22,503 nucleotides of DNA, taken from assembly GCA_964495935.1 (NCBI GenBank), contig CAZBXQ010000050.1, positions 1 to 22,503 of the forward strand, in the 5' to 3' direction. Below the pieces are notes generated by a model that saw only the letters and a program-made list of their open reading frames with translations, made no database searches and was not told where the DNA came from. Both the position numbers and the translations under genes were made by a program. This DNA comes from JAJYSO01 sp964495935 (GTDB lineage Bacteria; Bacteroidota; Bacteroidia; Flavobacteriales; Flavobacteriaceae). Shown here in pieces: positions 16,728-22,503 of this stretch (positions are counted from its first letter, which is position 1; every line of letters begins with the position of its first letter).

Positions 16728-18803
16728 CTATTTCTTCTTTTTATTGATAAACTCAAAAGAACTTTCAGCTTGCTCATTCAAAGCGATATATGCATTGAAT
16801 TTTTTACCGGATCTACTTTTCATTCCTTTGATAAGTGTGGTTTTACCGTGTTTGATTAACCGCTCAATGTCGGCAATCCCAATATGTACACCGCACACTC
16901 TGCGAAACTGTTTCCAGTTGCATACTTCATCCGGACATTTGACAATTTTCTCCCGGATAATTAAATGATGTGTCTTACATTTTGGACAAACCAGTTCCGG
17001 TAAATTTTCACGGATAAAAGAAGTCTGTAGCAACTCGGTTGTAATCGATGAAGCATACGCTTCCATCTCCTTTTGAAAAACGGCTGCGTCCGCTTGATTG
17101 TTTTCAATCTTTTGTAAAGCAAGTTCCCATTCAGCCGTCATTGAAACGTTTACGATTTTCCGATCCTTGACGAACTCAAATACTTGTAATCCTTTTTTTG
17201 TAGGGAGTAAAGATTTCTTTTTCCTTTGGATATAGTTGCGAGCAAATAAGGTTTCTATCGTTGCAGCTCGGGTGGCCGGAGTTCCGATACCAATTGATCG
17301 CAATGCTTTTCGCTTCTGCGCATTTTCGATTTCTTTTCCGGCATTTTCCATAGCCGATAAAAGCCCTGCTTCAGTATAGAGAGCCGGAGGTTTGGTCTGC
17401 TTCTCCAGAAGATTTACTTCTATTATTTTGAGCTTCATAGCTTCTTCTAATTCGGGAAGTTCTTCTGTAGGTTCATTGTCTTCCATAAAACTTCCCTGAA
17501 CGGCTCGCCAGCCCGGACGGAGAACCTTACTTCCCTTAGCCAAGAAATCATAATGCAATACTTGTAAATCGACTTTACACGTCTCTTTAATGCAAGCTGG
17601 TGAAATGGATTCGAGTAGCCGTAGTGCAATCATATCATAAATCACATTTTCTTTTGCACCCAGTGCAGAAGGGATTTTTTCCGTTGTCAATAAGCCGTGA
17701 TGATCGGTCACTTTAAGGTCATTTACAATCCGCTTATTAAAGCTTCCCCAGCGTAAATTTCCCACGGCGGACGCACAGGTTTCACGGTCTTGTAAGGCTC
17801 TTACAAGATCGGGGATTTCAGCCCAAAGATCTTCCGGAATATGCTTGCTGCCCGTACGGGGATAAGTGATAAATTTCTTTTCATAAAGGCTTTGTGCTAT
17901 TTTAAGCGTCTCATTCGCAGAAAGCCCCAATTTTTTATTGGCTTCTTTTTGCAGACCGGTTAAATCAAAAAGTAAAGGTGGATGTTCTGTTATGGTCTTT
18001 TTTTTAACGGATAAAACTTCAACTTCTCTGTTTCTCTGAATGGACCTCAAAGCGTTCTCTGCTTGCTTTTTGTCTTCCCACTTCTTTTCCGAAATACTTT
18101 TAAAATCAATAAACTGTTTCTTGTGCGACAGTTGTATCTGCCAGTATTTTTGAGTGGTAAACTGCTGGTGCTCCAAATATCGTTTACAAACTAAAGCCAG
18201 TGTAGGCGTTTGTACTCTCCCAAGAGAATAAACGCCATTTCCGGCCGCTATGCTCAAGGCTTGGGTTGCGTTGATTCCCACAAGCCAGTCTGCTCGACTT
18301 CTTCCTTGCGCTGCCTTATACAATCCGTCAAATTCCTTACCGGGTTTTAAATCGTCAAAACCCTTTTTTATGGATTTTCCCGTCAAGGAACTAATCCATA
18401 ACCGATCAAAGGGTTTGTCACATTTCAGATACGCATAAATATAGCGGAATATAAGTTCCCCTTCGCGCCCGGCATCGGTGGCGACAATAATACGTTCGCT
18501 GCGCTTAAAAAGCTTTTCAATGATTTTTAATTGTTTTAAAGCCCCGGTATCGACTACGTATTTCTTGCCTTTTTTTATTTTTCGTACACCTAATAAAAAT
18601 GGATTGGGCAAAATTGGAAGAGAAGTTTTTTGGAATCCGGGGATTCCATAATCTTCAGGCATTCCCAAGCTGACTAAGTGTCCAAATGCCCACGTCACAA
18701 AATAACCTTTGCCACTGATATATCCTTCATTTTTCTCCGAAGCCCCTAACAAGGAAGCTATTGCTCTTGCAACACTGGGTTTCTCAGCTATTATTGTATT
18801 CAT
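16728..18803 (-). CDS. topB: DNA topoisomerase III (type IA), Exc-like
   Basis: 691 residues. Toprim motifs are IIAEKPS (Glu 7) and VATDAGREGE (107-116). The catalytic tyrosine lies in FITYPRTGS (Tyr 314), and SLGRVQTPTLALV (193-205) is a conserved family block. A C-terminal CPKC...CPDEVC pattern (about residues 610-635) is a probable zinc finger. Type IA enzymes relax or decatenate single-stranded regions. In CTnDOT the topoisomerase III homologue Exc is the last gene of the excision operon, and the gene order here matches. It starts 6 bases after the DUF3945 gene, so it is co-transcribed. The C-terminus ends in a lysine run. Confidence 0.93.
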   Translation of the reverse strand: MNTIIAEKPSVARAIASLLGASEKNEGYISGKGYFVTWAFGHLVSLGMPEDYGIPGFQKTSLPILPNPFLLGVRKIKKGKKYVVDTGALKQLKIIEKLFKRSERIIVATDAGREGELIFRYIYAYLKCDKPFDRLWISSLTGKSIKKGFDDLKPGKEFDGLYKAAQGRSRADWLVGINATQALSIAAGNGVYSLGRVQTPTLALVCKRYLEHQQFTTQKYWQIQLSHKKQFIDFKSISEKKWEDKKQAENALRSIQRNREVEVLSVKKKTITEHPPLLFDLTGLQKEANKKLGLSANETLKIAQSLYEKKFITYPRTGSKHIPEDLWAEIPDLVRALQDRETCASAVGNLRWGSFNKRIVNDLKVTDHHGLLTTEKIPSALGAKENVIYDMIALRLLESISPACIKETCKVDLQVLHYDFLAKGSKVLRPGWRAVQGSFMEDNEPTEELPELEEAMKLKIIEVNLLEKQTKPPALYTEAGLLSAMENAGKEIENAQKRKALRSIGIGTPATRAATIETLFARNYIQRKKKSLLPTKKGLQVFEFVKDRKIVNVSMTAEWELALQKIENNQADAAVFQKEMEAYASSITTELLQTSFIRENLPELVCPKCKTHHLIIREKIVKCPDEVCNWKQFRRVCGVHIGIADIERLIKHGKTTLIKGMKSRSGKKFNAYIALNEQAESSFEFINKKKK

Positions 18804-18809
18804 ACCATC

Positions 18810-20246
18810 TTACATTTTTCGCCCTCTGGATTTTACAGGAACTTGAGGTTGTTCCTGTTGAATCTGTTGGTCTTTATTATTTGCTGCTTGTTGTTTAGGT
18901 TCCAAAGGTCTCTTGATGTGCTTAGTGGCTTCATTGGTTTTTCCTTCGGAATTGACAGCTGCTTGGGTTTTATGGGCCTCTGTCGGTTGTGCTTTTTTTC
19001 GAAGTTTATCCGGGTTTTGGAAAGAGAACTGAGTTTTACCGGTTTCTTTATTGTATGTGATATATCCTTGGTATTTCTTTCCTTTTCTATCCACAAGACC
19101 ATCCACATAAACGGTTTGCCCATCTCTAAACTTGTGATATTGCTCTTGACTCAACTTTCTTCCCCGGAAAGCTTTTGGAGCTTCTTGGCGTTGCTGATTA
19201 TTAAAGGATCGTTGCCTGTTATTACTTCTATTGAATAGAAATTCAACATAGCGTTTATCAGCATTAAATTGGAGTGTTGCGCTGAATGGAGTTCCTTTTT
19301 TAGAAATCATTCCTTCTAAATAAAGTGGTTTTCCTTCCATTAAAATCTGTTTTTGAGTATCATCCAATTTTACGCCTTTGATCTCTTCGGGAATTTTAAT
19401 GTATTTACTGCGCAAGGCCACCAATTCATTGGTCATCCTGTCCACACTGACAATAGAAGGAATAGTTTCTCCGGTTTTGGGATTGGTTAAGTCGACTATA
19501 CGCCCCATATTACCGGTTTCCAATAAATTTTCTTTGTCCTGATCAGTGAACTGATGACCAAAAAAATCAAAAGTCAAATTTGGTGTTTTTCGAATGCCGT
19601 GAATGGCAGCAACAACCCTTCCGTCTTTGGTGGGTTGTAAGGATAGGCGGGCATCAGTTCGCACAATGGCCGTGCCCAGATTAACGCTTACAGGAACTAA
19701 TTCATTGGTTTTATAGCCTTTTAATAGCGGCTCCAACAGGTTCATTTTCTCTAAGCGTTCTTTACCTAATCCAAGGTTGTTCATCGTTTCCCAATCGATT
19801 TGTTCCGGACTGTACCGGTACGCATTGGGCTCAGGGGTTGATTGTTTGGTTTCCATTTGATTTTGATTTTTGGTTTGATGCTCTTTTGTGTTTACTTCAT
19901 AGGCCTTCATTTTCTTTTCTCCTTCAGGTGTAGGATTATCGACTTGCTGTTGCATTTCATCAGCTATTTTCAATGATTTTTCAGCAGGTACCTTGAAAAA
20001 TGAAAATTTGGTCGGATTTTTTAGTTGTCGGAAAAAATTGAGAAGAAAATTAGAAACAAAGTCCCCGTGTTTATCGACCCGCATAAACTGGCTCTGGTTT
20101 TTTTCTGTAGGATCAATGGTCTCCATTTTACCGTTTTTATCGATACTTTTTACCGCTTGAATCCTTTTTTTCTCCTTGTCCAATACTAACAATATCTCCG
20201 ATAATTGTTCAAGGGTTTCTTGTTGGCTCTTAACATCGTTGTCCAT
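18810..20246 (-). CDS. DUF4099/DUF3945 protein (Orf3-like, excision operon)
   Basis: 478 residues. The central part (about 143-340) fits the DUF4099 and DUF3945 domains of Bacteroidota mobile elements: SPEQIDWETMNNLGLGKERL, then TPNLTFDFFGHQFT, and repeated DDTQK / EGKPLYLEGM units, echoed by a later SQEQYHKFRDGQTVYVDGL unit (about 375-393). The C-terminus is a Gln- and Lys-rich low-complexity tail. No enzyme motif, signal or membrane segment is visible. In CTnDOT a protein at this operon position (orf3) lies between xis2d and exc, with no settled role. The stop is 6 bases before topB. A partnership with the topoisomerase is inferred from this conserved adjacency. Confidence 0.8.
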   Translation of the reverse strand: MDNDVKSQQETLEQLSEILLVLDKEKKRIQAVKSIDKNGKMETIDPTEKNQSQFMRVDKHGDFVSNFLLNFFRQLKNPTKFSFFKVPAEKSLKIADEMQQQVDNPTPEGEKKMKAYEVNTKEHQTKNQNQMETKQSTPEPNAYRYSPEQIDWETMNNLGLGKERLEKMNLLEPLLKGYKTNELVPVSVNLGTAIVRTDARLSLQPTKDGRVVAAIHGIRKTPNLTFDFFGHQFTDQDKENLLETGNMGRIVDLTNPKTGETIPSIVSVDRMTNELVALRSKYIKIPEEIKGVKLDDTQKQILMEGKPLYLEGMISKKGTPFSATLQFNADKRYVEFLFNRSNNRQRSFNNQQRQEAPKAFRGRKLSQEQYHKFRDGQTVYVDGLVDRKGKKYQGYITYNKETGKTQFSFQNPDKLRKKAQPTEAHKTQAAVNSEGKTNEATKHIKRPLEPKQQAANNKDQQIQQEQPQVPVKSRGRKM

Positions 20247-20330
20247 AACTTTAGTTGTTTATAGTTTTAAAACAAAGGTAAAAGCTGGGGATAGGGACGC
20301 CGGTATAAATGTTGTGCTTGGCAGTGGTTG

Positions 20331-20636
20331 TCATTTCTTGGCACTTGTTTTAGATACTGGGGCACTGAAACTGTCTCTGATAAACTGATGCACATCGGAA
20401 AGTTTATAATACAGTTTTCCGCTTATGGTATAGTAAGGTAGCTTTCCTGAGGATCGGTACCGCTGCAAAGACCGGTTACTGATTTTGAGCATTTGAAGAA
20501 CATCTTGATTATCCAGTAATTCGTCTCCGTCAATACTACTGCGGTTGTTCGACTCATAAAGTTCTTGTCCGAGAAGATCAAATCGATCCATAATACGCTT
20601 CATCCACGATAAAAATTCCATTCTGTCAATATTCAT
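20331..20636 (-). CDS. Small HTH excisionase-family protein (Xis2d-like)
   Basis: 101 residues. A winged-helix MerR/excisionase-type domain covers about 40-90: LLDNQDVLQMLKISNRSLQR, then GKLPYY and a wing ending KLSDVHQFI. The N-terminal helix is unrelated to catalysis. In CTnDOT, xis2c and xis2d encode paired small DNA-binding proteins needed for excision, in this order before orf3 and exc. It lies 12 bases after the preceding HTH gene, so the two are co-transcribed. The 84-base gap on its downstream side, before the DUF3945 gene, holds nothing evident. The HTH call is firm; the excisionase role is inferred from position. Confidence 0.8.
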   Translation of the reverse strand: MNIDRMEFLSWMKRIMDRFDLLGQELYESNNRSSIDGDELLDNQDVLQMLKISNRSLQRYRSSGKLPYYTISGKLYYKLSDVHQFIRDSFSAPVSKTSAKK

Positions 20637-20648
20637 AGCGATTAAATT

Positions 20649-21002
20649 TTAGAATTTATTGGATTTGAACTTTCTGCCTTTTTCGATATAGCTTTTTCCT
20701 TTTTCCATCAGCTCTTGAACATACTCATCACTACTTTGAACGGCGTTCGCCTTAAGCAGTTCTTTAATGCTGCCTATGGTATAGAAATACTGTCCGTATA
20801 TTTTGGAATAAGTAATTTCCCCTTTGGAACGCATCCGCCATAAGGTTTTTTCACTGAGGTGTAAATATTGACACACCTCGTGGTTATTAAGCCAGAGATC
20901 ATCATAACTAGTGTCCTCCAGTTTTAGCAGATAATCAGAAATGATTTGGATACGTTTATTCAGCTCTTTCCAAGCTTCCTCCTCAACAGTGATTATTTTC
21001 AT
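20649..21002 (-). CDS. Small HTH excisionase-family protein (Xis2c-like)
   Basis: 117 residues. An N-terminal amphipathic helix (about 8-28) precedes a MerR/excisionase-type HTH at about 36-85: LWLNNHEVCQYLHLSEKTLW, then RSKGEITYSKIYGQYFYTIG and a helix IKELL. It is distantly similar in layout to the next gene, as expected for the xis2c/xis2d pair of CTnDOT-type elements. It should be the first gene of the excision operon; RteC, encoded 248 bases upstream on the same strand, is the known activator of that promoter. A dyad (21002-21032) abuts the start codon. Confidence 0.8.
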   Translation of the reverse strand: MKIITVEEEAWKELNKRIQIISDYLLKLEDTSYDDLWLNNHEVCQYLHLSEKTLWRMRSKGEITYSKIYGQYFYTIGSIKELLKANAVQSSDEYVQELMEKGKSYIEKGRKFKSNKF

Positions 21003-21032
21003 TGTACAAATCCTTTAAAGATTACAGTACAA
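21002..21032 (-). promoter_or_regulatory. Dyad at the start of the excision operon
   Basis: TTGTAC (21002-21007) and GTACAA (21027-21032) are 6-base inverted arms separated by 19 bases, with an inner near-palindrome around TTTAAA. It overlaps the first base of the xis2c-like start codon. It could be an operator for the HTH proteins or an mRNA hairpin affecting translation. AT-rich context makes chance possible. Confidence 0.3.
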
Positions 21033-21204
21033 AAGTGAGGCGTTTAGAAAAGTTGTTCAGCCAAGGGAGGCCAATTGGTTTTACTGATTTAACAATACTT
21101 TGACTAATGTTATAGAGTGTTGTTTATCAGTTATACTATGTATTAATATAGGAATTATTTAAACCCAAAGTCAGGATTAGCCAATGGGTAGGTATGGGTG
21201 AGAT

Positions 21205-21230
21205 AAAAGCAGTATAGAGAAATGTACTGC
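21205..21230 (-). terminator. Possible terminator after rteC
   Basis: On the minus strand, GCAGTA (21230-21225) and TACTGC (21214-21209) form a 6-base stem with a 10-base loop, followed directly by TTTTAT. It begins 20 bases after the rteC stop. The stem is short, so it is a weak intrinsic terminator at best; it might instead be a protein-binding site of the excision promoter. Confidence 0.35.
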
Positions 21231-21250
21231 CTATGAGAAGCTTTTAAATT

Positions 21251-22099
21251 TTACAGGTCTTTATCCATATATTCTTCTAGCGAAAGTTTTAAATGGTCTA
21301 AAAATGCCGTTCTGGAACCAGCACGGGTTTTCATCCGGTGAAAGGCGTGATGTAAATCACCTAAAGTGATGCCAAAAACCACTTGAAATATCACACCTAT
21401 TTTACGGATTCCTATTTTTCCGTACGAAACAACCTCAGCAGCATAAAGGGCATAAATCAGCTCAATAAGAGCATTTTTACTATCTGTCCAAATAATGTCC
21501 TTGGAACTTTCCGGCTTTTGCAAAATCATATCCGGATTCTGCTCAGGGCTAATTTTTGTAAGCAAATAAGAATACAATAGTTCGTTGGCAATAATTCTGG
21601 CAATCTTGTAGTCAAAAAATGTAGAGAAATCAGTATCAATTTCGAATACGATACTATTCAATCCGTCATAATAATTGATATTGCCTCGTTGGAAATAGGT
21701 GTCGTCCCGATCTGTTCGTCCGGAACGATAATATCGATAAAAGTCTGTATTGCAAATGTGATCAATGTATTCCTGCTTAAGACGCTCCAGTTGCAGGGAA
21801 TAATAACTATAGTACATCTTTCCGTTATTAACAGGGCAAGTAATTCCGATGCGATAAACCTTATTATAATAGATTAACTTTCCTAAAACTTGAGGTTTGA
21901 TAGTCTTAAAAAACTCGATTTCCGTTTTTGCATTTTTGAATCCATTTTCCAGTACGTGCGCTTTTAATTCCTTCAACACGCCCTGAAGGTAAATAATCAT
22001 CTGATAAGATTCTTCTATAATAGTATCCGAGGAGACTTCGAGGGCTTTTTCTTTCTTTTGAATACGCTTCAACACATTTTTATAAATTAACCTTGCCAT
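21251..22099 (-). CDS. rteC: RteC, transcriptional activator of ICE excision
   Basis: 282 residues, about the usual RteC family length. It has the N-terminal helical part with GFKN, EIEFFKTIKP and GKLIYY (about 53-77), the central FYRYYRSGRTDRD (about 120-132), and the C-terminal domain (about 205-282) with ALIELIYALYAAEVV and the end block RTAFLDHLKLSLEEYM. In CTnDOT, RteC binds upstream of xis2c and switches on the excision operon; the matching genes lie directly downstream on the same strand. A shorter homologue lacking the C-terminal domain sits at 7302-7832. No rteA/rteB genes are in the window. Confidence 0.88.
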   Translation of the reverse strand: MARLIYKNVLKRIQKKEKALEVSSDTIIEESYQMIIYLQGVLKELKAHVLENGFKNAKTEIEFFKTIKPQVLGKLIYYNKVYRIGITCPVNNGKMYYSYYSLQLERLKQEYIDHICNTDFYRYYRSGRTDRDDTYFQRGNINYYDGLNSIVFEIDTDFSTFFDYKIARIIANELLYSYLLTKISPEQNPDMILQKPESSKDIIWTDSKNALIELIYALYAAEVVSYGKIGIRKIGVIFQVVFGITLGDLHHAFHRMKTRAGSRTAFLDHLKLSLEEYMDKDL

Positions 22100-22379
22100 A
22101 GCTTTTCATTTTAAGTGGAACGAACGTATAATTTACAACTTAAAAATAAACTCTAATATTTAGCAGGGTTTTCTATACGAAATTGATATACAGATTCATC
22201 TACGTGTCCATTAATATAAAAACTTAAGAAAGGGAGAATGAGGGTAAAGCATTTTGTATATTTTCAATTATGGATAAAATAGAATTTAAAACGAAAAAGT
22301 TCGAACCAAAACTTTTGACCCAATTTCATTTTTGTCAATTATTGTCTTGTGATTGACTAGTGACGTGTGAATCTGTTTC
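22100..22379. other. Gene-free stretch upstream of rteC
   Basis: No gene seen. It should hold the rteC promoter, but no exact TAnnTTTG box was found on the minus strand. The only notable structure is an AT-rich inverted repeat, AAAAGTT (22295-22301) and AACTTTT (22310-22316), with an 8-base loop. Confidence 0.3.
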
Positions 22380-22503
22380 TTACAATGGTTCTTCACCTAC
22401 TAATTTTTTTAAATCTTCTAAAAAATGATTCGGAAATCGTATAGATAAGGTCACTTGACGGGACAAGGTGGAAAAATCTACTTTTGTCCCGTTTTTTATT
22501 TTG
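22380..22503 (-). CDS. C-terminal end of a ribbon-helix-helix-like protein (partial)
   Basis: The minus strand has an open frame of 40 codons from the window edge to a TAA at 22380-22382. It is too short to stand out as an ORF but reads like protein: KIKNGTKVDF, then LSRQVTLSIRFP (a likely RHH beta strand) and NHFLEDLKKLVGEEPL (first helix). This resembles CopG-type antitoxins or repressors, but the frame stops where the second helix would be expected, so the gene may be truncated. The start lies off the window. It contains the inverted repeat at 22458-22492. Confidence 0.45.
   Translation of the reverse strand, partial: KIKNGTKVDFSTLSRQVTLSIRFPNHFLEDLKKLVGEEPL
22458..22492 (+). repeat. Inverted repeat with T-run (terminator-like)
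   Basis: ACGGGACAA (22458-22466) and TTGTCCCGT (22484-22492) are perfect 9-base arms with a 17-base loop, followed on the plus strand by TTTTTT then ATTTT. By form it is a plus-strand intrinsic terminator, yet no plus-strand gene precedes it closely and it lies inside the presumed minus-strand RHH frame. It could be a bidirectional signal or an operator. Confidence 0.45.

Noticed and set aside
18843..19238. 131-codon plus-strand frame over the DUF3945 gene
   Set aside because: It is antisense to a gene with recognisable domains; its hydrophobic look comes from the complement of Lys/Gln-rich codons.
1..22503. CRISPR array, insertion sequence, tRNA or rRNA
   Set aside because: No regularly spaced repeats, transposase motifs, terminal inverted repeats or RNA gene signatures were seen.

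Overview
The window looks like part of an integrative and conjugative element (ICE) of the CTnDOT type in a member of the Bacteroidota. The reasons are the families present (RteC, paired small helix-turn-helix proteins, a DUF4099/DUF3945 protein, topoisomerase III, DUF1896, a giant methylase/helicase), AT-rich intergenic DNA, lack of clear Shine-Dalgarno sequences, and two TAnnTTTG-type promoter boxes. No integrase, relaxase, tra gene, attachment site, rRNA or tRNA is visible, so the ends of the element lie outside the window.

Left part (1-8577, all plus strand) is cargo with a sulfur/thiol-redox theme. It holds the 3' part of a persulfide-dioxygenase-like MBL-rhodanese gene, whose first bases carry a compensating frameshift pair; a small membrane or lipoprotein of unknown function; a decayed small gene; and a tight run of dsbD alpha domain, dsbD membrane/thioredoxin part, two TlpA-like thioredoxins and a SoxB-like binuclear metallophosphoesterase. 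A C-terminally truncated RteC-like gene and an exported ABM-domain protein follow.

Right part (8936-22099, all minus strand) is the ICE core, transcribed right to left: full-length RteC, two HTH/excisionase-like proteins, a DUF4099/DUF3945 protein and topoisomerase III. This order matches the rteC / xis2c-xis2d-orf3-exc excision module known from CTnDOT. An AbiEi/AbiEii (type IV) toxin-antitoxin operon follows, with its promoter between two copies of a perfect GC-rich inverted repeat, and then DUF1896 and the ~1,800-residue N6-methylase/SNF2-helicase protein. At the extreme right, the tail of a ribbon-helix-helix-like protein (minus strand) runs off the window.

Inferred logic: the core genes control and carry out excision and early transfer, AbiE stabilises the element or protects against phage, the methylase/helicase may counter host restriction, and the left cargo may give the host reactive-sulfur or thiol-disulfide handling. 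The truncated RteC beside the cargo suggests the element was built by accretion of older elements. Identifications rest on motifs read by eye; no database search was run.
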